From Bacteroidales bacterium (lineage in GTDB: Bacteria; Bacteroidota; Bacteroidia; Bacteroidales; UBA932): 64,000 bases of DNA. Every line of letters begins with the position of its first letter. The first letter of the stretch is position 1. The DNA lies in contig JAFSSE010000012.1 of NCBI GenBank assembly GCA_017445755.1, positions 1 to 64,000 of the forward strand, given 5' to 3'. The notes under the pieces are model-generated. The model had not been told where the DNA came from, made no database searches, and was given only the letters and a program-made list of their open reading frames with translations. Positions 26,711 through 34,353 of the stretch are shown piece after piece. Both the position numbers and the translations under genes were made by a program.

Positions 26711-27895
26711 TTACAGGAGAAGGAGCAGGGCTAGCAGATAGAGCAGGAAGCCGCTGGCGCGGATGCGTCCGCGATTGAGGTAGGAAACGGCGACCTCTAC
26801 GGGATCGTTCGAAGCGACCGAAGCGATTTCCCCGGAATCCGGAAGATCCCTAGCATGCCACTTCTTTGCGATGAAACCGTTGTCGATATAAGTCAGACCG
26901 CCATTGCTGCGGTTCAGAGTTATCAGGGTTTTATAGTCCGCCACATATGAATACTCCGAAAGGTAAGAAGGAATATCTCCGTCAGGGGTAAGGACTATGG
27001 GCGTTCCACCGGAGGCAAAGATATCCTCCGACCTTGCGAAAAGGTCCATCCAGGCCCCGTCAGAGAGCTTCGAGGGCTCCGGGACCGAGAATACAAAGAC
27101 CTTTCCGAGTACCGCAAGCTCATCCTGGTACTCTCCGTCGGCGTCGCGGAAGGAAAGCGATGGATGGCGTTTCCCGAAGGCAAGGGTATTGTGGCGAAGG
27201 GTATCGTTCCTCTCGAAGGTCCATGTCGAATCGGGATGCCGGTTACCGGCAAAGGAACCACTCTGGCCGTTCCGCCGGTACACCTTCGCAAAAAAGATAC
27301 CGTCATCCTCCTGATAATCGTTATCCAGCGAGGCCTGGAGCTCATTTCCGACGGCAAAGTCCGTAAAGTCAACGGTCGGAAGATGGCCCAGGTTATACCC
27401 GAGGGCAACGGCAAAGGAGAGGGCCATAATGCAGAAGGAAACGTATTTCCGCTTCGCCGGCTCCCCGAATGACCCGAACGGGACAAAGGCAAGCCCTGTC
27501 AGGACCAGAAGGATGAGGTTTTTGAGGAAACTCTGGAGGTGGCTAAGGTGAATCGCCTCCCCGAAGCAGCCGCAGTCCATCTCGGGATTCGCGATCAGAA
27601 GGATGAGGGTCACCAGGGTAAAGACAGCCGTCAGCACCTCCGTAAGTACGGCGCTTATCCGGCGGAAGGTCCCTGTCACAAGGGCCGCTCCGAGCAAGGC
27701 CTCGGTAAGGGCAAGGACGGCTCCGAAGACCCCGGCCGCCGCAGCGAGGGCACCAAGGTGGAAAAAGCGGAGATAAGAGGTTACAATCAGCGAAGTCCCG
27801 ACCGGATCATGGAGTTTCAAAAGGCCGGATACCAGGAAAACAATACCGATAAGGACGGCCGCTATTCTCCGTATACTATGGTGGAATTTATTCAT
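26711..27895 (-). CDS. BT_3928-type DoxX/MauE-like membrane protein
   Basis: 394 residues from the ATG at 27895. About five transmembrane segments span the first 200 residues, including FLVSGLLKLHDPVGT and the MDCGCFGEAIHLS cysteine motif seen in DoxX/MauE-like proteins. A soluble region follows with VLGKVFVFSVPEP and GGTPIVLTP, resembling a thioredoxin-like fold without its CxxC motif, and then a final hydrophobic helix rich in Leu. Members are assumed to act in envelope redox or electron transfer; the role is not established. Two bases after tmk, so co-transcribed with it. Confidence 0.75.
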   Translation of the reverse strand: MNKFHHSIRRIAAVLIGIVFLVSGLLKLHDPVGTSLIVTSYLRFFHLGALAAAAGVFGAVLALTEALLGAALVTGTFRRISAVLTEVLTAVFTLVTLILLIANPEMDCGCFGEAIHLSHLQSFLKNLILLVLTGLAFVPFGSFGEPAKRKYVSFCIMALSFAVALGYNLGHLPTVDFTDFAVGNELQASLDNDYQEDDGIFFAKVYRRNGQSGSFAGNRHPDSTWTFERNDTLRHNTLAFGKRHPSLSFRDADGEYQDELAVLGKVFVFSVPEPSKLSDGAWMDLFARSEDIFASGGTPIVLTPDGDIPSYLSEYSYVADYKTLITLNRSNGGLTYIDNGFIAKKWHARDLPDSGEIASVASNDPVEVAVSYLNRGRIRASGFLLYLLALLLLL

Positions 27896-27897
27896 TT

Positions 27898-28581
27898 TCA
27901 ACGATTTAAAAAGTCGTCAACAACCTTCCGTACACGCGCCGCAATCTCCCCGGGCGGAAGCATGGACCCGTCGGGAGCCGAGCCGTCCACACGGATAAAC
28001 TTCGAATCCAGCGAGGCCTCCCGCTCATACATGCTCTTGACGGCTTTCTGGAAGGCGATATTCCCTTCATGGATATCATTTCCGCCCTCGAGGTAATCGC
28101 GGTCATGGCCGTTGCGATGGGAGGAAAGGCGCTCCTCGACAAAACCGATCGGAACATCGAGGTAGATGTTAAGGTCAGGCCTCGGAAGGTCGAATTCCCC
28201 GAATTCCGTATTCAGAATCCATTCCCGAAGGTCCTCACGCTCCTCGCTGTCGGACAGCTTGGCACACTGATAGGCGATATTCGAATATACATACCTGTCC
28301 AGAAGGACTGTCCCGCCGGAAGAAAGGACACGCTTGATCTCAGGTCCGGCTCCGTGGCGGTCCTCCGCGAAAAGGAGGGCGACCAGCTGGGGGTGGACAG
28401 TCTCGTTGGTACCGAAATCGCCGCGGAGAAAACGGGAAATCAAATCGCCGTAAACCGGGGCGTCATAACGGGGAAAGTGGATGTATTCCAGCTTACCCGT
28501 AACGTTTTCAAGATATTCCTTCAGCAGGGCCACCTGGGTCGATTTTCCCGCCCCGTCGAGCCCTTCAAGAACTACAAGCAT
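27898..28581 (-). CDS. tmk: Thymidylate kinase
   Basis: 227 residues from the ATG at 28581 (MLVVLEGLDGAGKST). The P-loop EGLDGAGKST, the VLLDRYVYSNIAYQ motif holding the DRY-type Arg, and PDLNIYLDVPI are all present. It phosphorylates dTMP to dTDP. The lid region has EERLSSHRNGHDRDYLEGG rather than the short E. coli lid. First gene of an operon with the DoxX-like protein; divergent from folP, with the two promoters nearly touching. Confidence 0.94.
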   Translation of the reverse strand: MLVVLEGLDGAGKSTQVALLKEYLENVTGKLEYIHFPRYDAPVYGDLISRFLRGDFGTNETVHPQLVALLFAEDRHGAGPEIKRVLSSGGTVLLDRYVYSNIAYQCAKLSDSEEREDLREWILNTEFGEFDLPRPDLNIYLDVPIGFVEERLSSHRNGHDRDYLEGGNDIHEGNIAFQKAVKSMYEREASLDSKFIRVDGSAPDGSMLPPGEIAARVRKVVDDFLNR

Positions 28582-28605
28582 TTCCTTTTTTCTTTTTTTC
28601 CTCTG

Positions 28606-28613
28606 CAAATATA
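28606..28613 (-). promoter_or_regulatory. -7 box TATATTTG for tmk
   Basis: Reverse complement is an exact TAnnTTTG match, 24 bases before the tmk ATG. Only 2 bases separate it from the forward box at 28616-28623. Confidence 0.6.
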
Positions 28614-28615
28614 AC

Positions 28616-28623
28616 TATTTTTG
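28616..28623 (+). promoter_or_regulatory. -7 box TATTTTTG for folP
   Basis: Exact TAnnTTTG match ending 8 bases before the folP ATG at 28632, so the leader would be only a few bases long. Confidence 0.6.
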
Positions 28624-28631
28624 CGTCAGAT

Positions 28632-29435
28632 ATGAAATCCGGAAAAAAGATAGCCATTCTCGGAATCGTCAACCTGACCGACGACTCGTTCTATGCGGCA
28701 AGCCGCATGCTCGGTGCTGGGACTTCCGCCCTTCTCGCCCTTGTGGAGCGGCACCTCGAAGAGGGGGCCGACAGGATTGACATAGGCGCCTGCAGCACCC
28801 GTCCCGGAAGCGTTCCCGTTGAAATGGAAGAGGAGTGGAGCCGCCTCTCACCCGCCCTGGAGGCAATCCGGAGCAATTTTCCGGAGGCGCCCCTCTCCGT
28901 TGATACCTTCCGCTCGGAAATCGTCCGCCGGACCTTTGACCTCGCCGGGCCCTTCCTTGTCAATGACATAACCGCGGGGGCCGCAGACCCCGGGATGCTG
29001 CCCCTCGTCGGCTCGCTGGGCCTCCCCTACATAGCCATGCACATGAGGGGAACCCCGGAAACCATGCATACCCTCACCGGATACGAAGACATCTGCGAAG
29101 AGGTGCTGGATTATTTCACCGCCTTTGCCGGGAAGGCGGAGCGCTACGGAATCCGGGACTGGATCCTGGACCCCGGCTTCGGGTTCTCGAAGACCATAGA
29201 CGAGAATTACACCCTCCTCTCCTCCCTTGACCGTCTTCAGGTGCTGGGACGACCGATACTCGTCGGCGTCTCCCGAAAGAGCATGATTTATAAGAAACTG
29301 GGAATCAGCCCTGAAGAAGCTCTCCCGGCAACACAGGCCGTCCATATGGCGGCCCTCGAAAGAGGGGCCGAATGGCTGAGGGTCCACGATGTAAAAGAAG
29401 CGAGGGAAACCGTCCGGATCTACCTTACGGTATAG
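28632..29435 (+). CDS. folP: Dihydropteroate synthase
   Basis: 267 residues, TIM-barrel DHPS. Motifs: GIVNLTDDSF (the usual NxTPDSF loop has Asp in place of Pro here), IDIGACSTRPGS, LSVDTFRSEI, VNDITAGA, MHMRGTPE, DPGFGF, VGVSRKS and a C-terminal RVHDV that binds the pyrophosphate. It joins p-aminobenzoate to the pterin pyrophosphate for folate and is the sulfonamide target. The P-to-D change sits in the flexible loop 1 and may be lineage-typical. Its 3' end overlaps the convergent DivIC-like gene by 16 bases. Confidence 0.93.
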   Translation: MKSGKKIAILGIVNLTDDSFYAASRMLGAGTSALLALVERHLEEGADRIDIGACSTRPGSVPVEMEEEWSRLSPALEAIRSNFPEAPLSVDTFRSEIVRRTFDLAGPFLVNDITAGAADPGMLPLVGSLGLPYIAMHMRGTPETMHTLTGYEDICEEVLDYFTAFAGKAERYGIRDWILDPGFGFSKTIDENYTLLSSLDRLQVLGRPILVGVSRKSMIYKKLGISPEEALPATQAVHMAALERGAEWLRVHDVKEARETVRIYLTV

Positions 29436-29725
29436 ACGTCTTCATCCGGAGCCGCAAAACCGAAATTCTCCCGGGCAAACTTCTCCAGCGAGTCACGGTC
29501 GGTCGTAAGGAGTTTTATCTCGCGGTCCATCCGGGAAATCTCATCCTGATAACGCTCAATCTGCTTTCTCTGCGAGCGCAGCTCAATACTCGCCCTTACC
29601 CAGTTGAGAAGTCCGTTGCGGTTGAAGGTGACATAAAGAAGAAAAAGCGCCGTCGCAATCACCGCAAACTTTGAGAAAGAACGGTGGTCGCTGTTCCAGA
29701 ACGGATTCTTCTTTTTCTTCGACAT
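29420..29725 (-). CDS. Septum formation initiator (DivIC/FtsB-like)
   Basis: 101 residues: a basic cytoplasmic N-terminus (MSKKKKN), one membrane helix (about 20-37), then a coiled coil (about 45-82, SQRKQIERYQDEISRMDREI) and a short C-terminal segment with KFARENFGFAAPDEDVY. The layout is that of FtsB/DivIC, which links FtsL and FtsQ in the divisome. Convergent overlap with folP. No partner division gene is nearby. Confidence 0.85.
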   Translation of the reverse strand: MSKKKKNPFWNSDHRSFSKFAVIATALFLLYVTFNRNGLLNWVRASIELRSQRKQIERYQDEISRMDREIKLLTTDRDSLEKFARENFGFAAPDEDVYTVR

Positions 29726-29762
29726 TTTAGTGGAAATGCTGGTTTATCAACCGCGAATTTAC

Positions 29763-29770
29763 TAAATTTG
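29763..29770 (+). promoter_or_regulatory. -7 box TAAATTTG
   Basis: Exact TAnnTTTG match, 34 bases before the nucleotidyltransferase ATG at 29805. Confidence 0.55.
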
Positions 29771-29804
29771 CGTCAGCTTTGAAAATAAAATAAACAGAAA
29801 TATC

Positions 29805-30734
29805 ATGAAACCTACCCTTCTGGTCCTCGCTGCAGGTATGGGCAGCCGTTACGGTGGCCTGAAACAGATGGACGGGCTCGGCCCCTCCGGAGAAACCATT
29901 ATCGACTATTCCATCCATGACGCCGTAGAAGCCGGTTTCGGCAAGGTGGTCTACATTGTCCGCGAATACTTCAAGGAGCAGATGGAAGAACATGTAAAGG
30001 CGAAATACAAGGATGTCAAAACCATCGACGGAAGCCCGCTCGAATTCGTTTTCGTAACCCAGGAGCTGGACCGCATTCCCGGACGTTTCACCCTTAATCC
30101 CGCCAGGGAGAAACCGTGGGGAACGGCCCATGCCGTACTGATGGCAAAGGATGTCATCCACGAGCCCTTCGCGGTAATCAACGGAGACGACTTCTACGGG
30201 AAGGAGTCCTTCCGTATTCTCGGAGATTGGTGCCGGGACCATGAAAACACGACCTCGCAGTACTGCATCATCGGTTTCCAGCTCGACCATACCCTTTCAG
30301 AATCCGGCGGCGTCTCCCGCGGAATCTGTGCCTATGACAAGGAAGGCCACCTTACCGACATAGTCGAGCACCTCGGCATCAAGGTCGAAGCCGACGGCGC
30401 CGTCCGCGGCGACAACTCCGCGACCGGAGAGCATGTGGCCCTCGACGAAAAGGCCCTCTGCTCGATGAACATGTGGGGTTTCACCCCGGACTACTTCGAG
30501 AAAAGCGCCGCGATTTTCGAGGCCTTCCTCGAAGAGAATATCAACGAGCTGAAAAAGGAATACTACATTCCCTACGCCATCGACTGCATGATCAAGGAAG
30601 GAATCGGCAGCTGCGACGTACTCTCCACCCCGTCCCACTGGTTCGGAGTAACTTACAAGGAAGACCGGCCGGCCGTCGTCGCCAAGTTCGCAGAGCTGGT
30701 CCGGGAAGGCATCTACCCCAGCCCCCTCTATTGA
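29805..30734 (+). CDS. Sugar-phosphate nucleotidyltransferase family protein
   Basis: 309 residues. The N-terminal LVLAAGMGSRYGGLKQMDGLGP is the nucleotide-binding loop of NTP transferases, and the metal-binding acidic pair is in VINGDDFYG. The remainder (GFQLDHTLSESGGVSRGIC, SMNMWGF) is typical of a Bacteroidota family of unassigned sugar specificity. Cytoplasmic. It is followed after 1 base by a CPBP protease gene. It is distinct in sequence from the MurU-like protein at 31691. Confidence 0.82.
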   Translation: MKPTLLVLAAGMGSRYGGLKQMDGLGPSGETIIDYSIHDAVEAGFGKVVYIVREYFKEQMEEHVKAKYKDVKTIDGSPLEFVFVTQELDRIPGRFTLNPAREKPWGTAHAVLMAKDVIHEPFAVINGDDFYGKESFRILGDWCRDHENTTSQYCIIGFQLDHTLSESGGVSRGICAYDKEGHLTDIVEHLGIKVEADGAVRGDNSATGEHVALDEKALCSMNMWGFTPDYFEKSAAIFEAFLEENINELKKEYYIPYAIDCMIKEGIGSCDVLSTPSHWFGVTYKEDRPAVVAKFAELVREGIYPSPLY

Positions 30735-30735
30735 T

Positions 30736-31665
30736 ATGGCATTTTTCGGATCCGGCAGAATCCGGAACGACTACGATATCTTCAAGGGATACTCGTACTA
30801 CGTTCCCACTGGCAAGGGTGTTTTCGCCCTGCTGGGACTGTTTATCCTCGGCATGATCCTCGGGATCATGGTCCAGAGCGTACTCGGAATCTTCATGAGC
30901 GAGAGGCAAATCCTTGATTACGGGATGATTGTCGTCTATCCGGTTCAGTTCCTTCCGGCAATGGTCTATACCTCGCTGCAGAGCCGCAAGAACGCCTTTT
31001 TCGGTAATGGCATCCGGCTTGACAACCGCCATTTCGCCCCCCTCGGAGGGGCCCTCGCGGTCCTTCTCTGCATCGTCGGTACACTGGCCCTCTCGATGGC
31101 CACCGACTGGATAAACTGGTGGAATCTCAAAATTACTACCGTCTCTCCTTTCCTGGCGAAGTTTTATGAGATCATAAAGATGGCCATGCAGCAGATGACC
31201 GGCGGGCCGCTCTGGTCATCCATCCTCGTGACCGGCCTCATGGCCGCCTTCTTCGAGGAATGGCTCTGCCGGGGTGAAGTGCTCCGGGGGCTTCTGCAGA
31301 AGATGAAACCCACCTGGGCCATCCTCGTTTCCGCCCTCTTCTTCGCCGTGATTCACGGGAATCCCTGGCAGGCCCTCAACGCCTTTATCATCGGCTGCGT
31401 ACTCGGCTATATCTACTACCGGACCGGATCCCTCGTACTGACGATGATAATGCACGCGACAAACAACATTACCGCCGTAATCCTCTCCCACATCGACTCC
31501 CTGAAGGACGTAGAGTTCTTCAAGGACATAATGGATCCGACTACCTACGGCATCGCCTCGCTTGTCTCGGTCATTGTCGTCGCCGCTGTACTCTTCGCCT
31601 TCTCGCGGATTCCCCTTCTCTCACCGAAGGGCAACTGCGACGAGGTCTCTCCGCTGGCAGAATAG
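30736..31665 (+). CDS. CPBP-family intramembrane metalloprotease
   Basis: 309 residues with about eight hydrophobic segments. CPBP (Rce1-like) motifs are EEWLCRGEVLRG (Glu-Glu and Arg), FFAVIHGN (His) and the later IMHATNNITA block. Related proteins cleave or process membrane substrates or take part in bacteriocin immunity; the substrate here is unknown. One base after the nucleotidyltransferase, so co-transcribed. Confidence 0.85.
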   Translation: MAFFGSGRIRNDYDIFKGYSYYVPTGKGVFALLGLFILGMILGIMVQSVLGIFMSERQILDYGMIVVYPVQFLPAMVYTSLQSRKNAFFGNGIRLDNRHFAPLGGALAVLLCIVGTLALSMATDWINWWNLKITTVSPFLAKFYEIIKMAMQQMTGGPLWSSILVTGLMAAFFEEWLCRGEVLRGLLQKMKPTWAILVSALFFAVIHGNPWQALNAFIIGCVLGYIYYRTGSLVLTMIMHATNNITAVILSHIDSLKDVEFFKDIMDPTTYGIASLVSVIVVAAVLFAFSRIPLLSPKGNCDEVSPLAE

Positions 31666-31690
31666 CGTAGGACAATAAAAATTCCCTTAC

Positions 31691-32422
31691 CTAGAGGGAG
31701 AATTCTTCCGCGAAGGATATTGCTTCAGACAGTGTCTGGAGCTTTCCTACGTCTACCATCCTGAGCCCCTCGGGGACATACCCGTAAATCGGGTAGCGGC
31801 GGCAGACGGAAACATAGAAATCTATAATGGGGAAGCGCTCAGGGCAGTTTTCATCTTCGAAGACATCGAAGATTCTTCCGGAAAGGAAGTGTATTCCGGA
31901 GAAAGCGAGCTTCCTGTATTTCGAAGGGTCCAGGTCAGGATACGGACTCCTCACCTCCCCCGTTTTTATATTGGTCCAGCCGCATAGCCGAAGTTCCTCA
32001 TCGAAAAGGAGATACCGGCTCGTCTCCCTTTCACTGACGACAAGGGTGGCGAGGGCGTCCTCCCTGCAGGCGGACACAAAGCCGGGAAGGTCTATATTCG
32101 AAAGGATATCCACGTTATGGACCAGAAAAGGTCCTCCCTCGAGGAATGGACGGGCATGGAGGATTCCGCCGCCGGTCTCCCGAAGAAGGTCCGTCTCGTC
32201 GGAAATATGGACCCCGGGGTCGTTGGAAGCGAGGTAATCCCGGATCATGGAGGCAAAATGATGGACATTGACAGTTATGTCGTCAAAGCCCGAGCCGCGA
32301 AGCTTCGAAAGGACATGGTCAAGAAGCGGACGGCCGGCGACGGGCACCAGTGCCTTCGGCATCGTGTCCGTCAGGGGTTTCAACCTGGTTCCCAGGCCCG
32401 CCGCAAAAACCAGTGCCTTCAT
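31691..32422 (-). CDS. murU: MurU-like nucleotidyltransferase
   Basis: 243 residues. The N-terminal MKALVFAAGLGTRLKPLTDTMPKALVPVAGRPLLDH is the nucleotide-binding loop and sugar-phosphate region of MurU-type enzymes; the acidic metal site is in VHNVDILSNID. MurU converts MurNAc-1-phosphate to UDP-MurNAc in the recycling route that bypasses de novo synthesis. Its start abuts the stop of the kinase-RapZ gene with no gap, the same gene pair known for AmgK/MurU, which supports the assignment over other sugar nucleotidyltransferases. Confidence 0.8.
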   Translation of the reverse strand: MKALVFAAGLGTRLKPLTDTMPKALVPVAGRPLLDHVLSKLRGSGFDDITVNVHHFASMIRDYLASNDPGVHISDETDLLRETGGGILHARPFLEGGPFLVHNVDILSNIDLPGFVSACREDALATLVVSERETSRYLLFDEELRLCGWTNIKTGEVRSPYPDLDPSKYRKLAFSGIHFLSGRIFDVFEDENCPERFPIIDFYVSVCRRYPIYGYVPEGLRMVDVGKLQTLSEAISFAEEFSL

Positions 32423-33847
32423 TTAGAGGATTTTCTCGATATTGAGTTCCCGGTGGGAAAGGGTTATCTTCACGTCGAATTTACCGGCGAGGTGTTTAGC
32501 AAGATGCTCCGCCGCATAGACCGAACGGTGCTGGCCGCCGGTACAGCCGAAACAGACCTGCAGGTGGGTGAACTTACGTTCCATGAAACGTTTGACATGC
32601 GCGTCAACCAGTTTGTAAACGCTGTCCAGGAAGACCTTGATTTCGCCGTCATCCTCGAGGAAACGTATAACCTCGGGGTCGTTGCCGTTGAACTGGCGGT
32701 AGTGCTCGTACTTCCCGGGATTGTTTATCGAACGGCAGTCGAAGACGTAGCCGCCACCGTTTCCGGTACTGTCCACGGGAATTCCCTTCTTGTAGGCAAA
32801 ACTGCATATCCTCACCTCGAGCCGGTGGTCCTCCGTAATCTCATTGAACTGAGGCATGGTGGTCAGCTTTGTGAGGATTCCGTTGAGGTAAGGATACTGG
32901 TCAAACGGGGTCTGAAGCAGTTTCCGAAGGTTGGAAAGGGCATATGGAACGCTCCCGAGGAAGTGGGGCTTTTTCTCGAAATACCCCCTGAATCCATAGG
33001 CGCCGAGCACCTGGAGGGTCCTGAAGAGGACGAAGAGGCGGAGACGGTCCCTGAACTGCTCCTCGTCCACATCGGGGACAAAGGTTCTAAGCGCACGGAG
33101 ATAAGTCCGTATCATCTCTTCCTTGAGGTCCTCCGGATAGCGGGACCTGGCCTGCCAGACGAAGGACGCCACGTCGTAGTAAATCGGTCCCCTGCGTCCG
33201 CCCTGATAGTCTATGAACCAGGGCTCTCCGTCCCGGATCATGACGTTTCTGGCCTGGAAGTCCCTGTACATGAAGGTATTCCCCATCTCGCCGAGGAGAT
33301 CGGCCTTAAGCCGTTCGAAGTCGTCCTGGAGCTCGACCTCATTGAATTCGAGGCCTGTTGCCTTCAGGAAACAGTACTTGAAATAATTCAGGTCAAAGTC
33401 CACCATCCTCTCATCAAAGGCGGGCTGGGGATAGCAGACACTGTAATCGAGCCCCTGAGCCCCACGGAACTGGAGCTTCGGAAGCTGTTCGATTGTCCGG
33501 CAGAGGAGATTGCATTCGTAGGAACCATAGGATCCGCTCTCGCGACCCTGGGCCACGAGATCATACAGGACCTTGTCTCCGAGGTCCTCCTGGATATAGC
33601 ACATCCCGTCCTCGCTTACGGAAAAGACCTGGGGAACACGGAGTCCCTTGTCCCGGAAATGGCGTGTCAGGCCGATGAAAGCCCGATTTTCCTCGAGTGA
33701 GGTCCCGACTACTCCGACGACGGAAACATCCCCGCCCTTAAGGCGGTAATAGCGCCGGTTGCTTCCGGAAGACTTCATCTCGATTTTCTCCGCAAGCGGC
33801 TGATGGGTATAGGATTCAAAGAGAATCCGAAGCATATCTTCTGCCAT
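32423..33847 (-). CDS. amgK: AmgK-like sugar kinase fused to a RapZ C-terminal domain
   Basis: 474 residues from the ATG at 33847 (a TTG further upstream is rejected). Residues about 1-330 are an aminoglycoside-phosphotransferase-fold kinase: SNRRYYRL, catalytic YRDFQARNVM, metal-binding FIDYQGGRRGP. Residues about 340-474 match the C-terminal domain of RapZ: ICSFAYKKGIPVD, YVFDCRSINNPG, CFGCTGGQHRSVYAAEHLA and SHRELN. The RapZ N-terminal Walker ATPase is replaced by the kinase. In gammaproteobacteria the RapZ C-terminal domain binds glucosamine-6-phosphate and sRNA. Here it may make the MurNAc/GlcNAc anomeric kinase responsive to amino-sugar levels (inference). Confidence 0.88.
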   Translation of the reverse strand: MAEDMLRILFESYTHQPLAEKIEMKSSGSNRRYYRLKGGDVSVVGVVGTSLEENRAFIGLTRHFRDKGLRVPQVFSVSEDGMCYIQEDLGDKVLYDLVAQGRESGSYGSYECNLLCRTIEQLPKLQFRGAQGLDYSVCYPQPAFDERMVDFDLNYFKYCFLKATGLEFNEVELQDDFERLKADLLGEMGNTFMYRDFQARNVMIRDGEPWFIDYQGGRRGPIYYDVASFVWQARSRYPEDLKEEMIRTYLRALRTFVPDVDEEQFRDRLRLFVLFRTLQVLGAYGFRGYFEKKPHFLGSVPYALSNLRKLLQTPFDQYPYLNGILTKLTTMPQFNEITEDHRLEVRICSFAYKKGIPVDSTGNGGGYVFDCRSINNPGKYEHYRQFNGNDPEVIRFLEDDGEIKVFLDSVYKLVDAHVKRFMERKFTHLQVCFGCTGGQHRSVYAAEHLAKHLAGKFDVKITLSHRELNIEKIL

Positions 33848-33865
33848 GTTTTTTTCTTTAGCATC

Positions 33866-33873
33866 CAAATTTA
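33866..33873 (-). promoter_or_regulatory. -7 box TAAATTTG for amgK-murU
   Basis: Reverse complement is an exact TAnnTTTG match, 18 bases before the ATG at 33847. The forward side of this divergent region has a one-mismatch box TATATTCG at 33896-33903 for the L7/L12-domain gene. Confidence 0.55.
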
Positions 33874-33980
33874 CGGATTTTTCATCGAAATTGCCTATAT
33901 TCGTGGAAATTTTATAAAATTACCCTGTCTTCGGACGGCATAATAATTGCAATTTTCCGTACGGATCAAAAACATACATT

Positions 33981-34334
33981 ATGAAAAAAACTGTATTGAA
34001 CCTTATTCTGGCCTGCTGCGCCCTCGTTCTTGCGTCTTCAGCAAACGTATTCGCCGCCCCTGTCCAGGAAGAAAATCTCTCTGGCTTTGTCCAGACTAAC
34101 ACCGATGTCAAGACCATCGTCCTGACAGATGCCGGTGAGAACAAGGTCAAGGTTATCAAACTTATCCGCGACTACCTCGGAATCGGTCTGAAAGAGGCCC
34201 ACGCCCTCGTAGGAGAGACTCCTGCCGTCATTAAGGAGAACGTCCCCTCCAAGGAAGCCGAGAAGCTCGCCGCAAGTCTCCGCGAGCTCGGTGCAAAGGT
34301 GGAGCTCAAAGCAGGACAGCCGGCCGAAGAATAA
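33981..34334 (+). CDS. Exported protein with a ribosomal L7/L12 C-terminal-type domain
   Basis: 117 residues. Residues 1-26 form a signal peptide (basic MKKT, hydrophobic core, cleavage after NVFA). Residues about 43-109 match the L7/L12 C-terminal domain in length and pattern: NKVKVIKLIRDYLGIGLKEAHALVGETP, PAVIKENV, KEAEKLAASLRELGAKVEL. The ribosomal dimerisation N-domain and hinge are absent, so this is not rplL, which should lie in the rpoBC region elsewhere. The domain is expected in the periplasm, where its function is unknown; protein-protein binding is the simplest guess. Followed after 19 bases by the putative porin. Confidence 0.8.
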   Translation: MKKTVLNLILACCALVLASSANVFAAPVQEENLSGFVQTNTDVKTIVLTDAGENKVKVIKLIRDYLGIGLKEAHALVGETPAVIKENVPSKEAEKLAASLRELGAKVELKAGQPAEE

Positions 34335-34353
34335 ACCGGCCGTCTCCCGGTAG

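Noticed and set aside
31665-31700. Possible terminator hairpin between the CPBP and murU genes
   Set aside because: The stem is imperfect and overlaps the murU stop; no adequate T-tract.
32117-33700. 527-residue forward open frame opposite the murU/amgK-RapZ genes
   Set aside because: Antisense shadow of conserved coding sequence.
33981-34334. Ribosomal protein L7/L12 (rplL)
   Set aside because: It has a signal peptide, lacks the N-terminal dimerisation domain and is not near rplJ or rpoBC.
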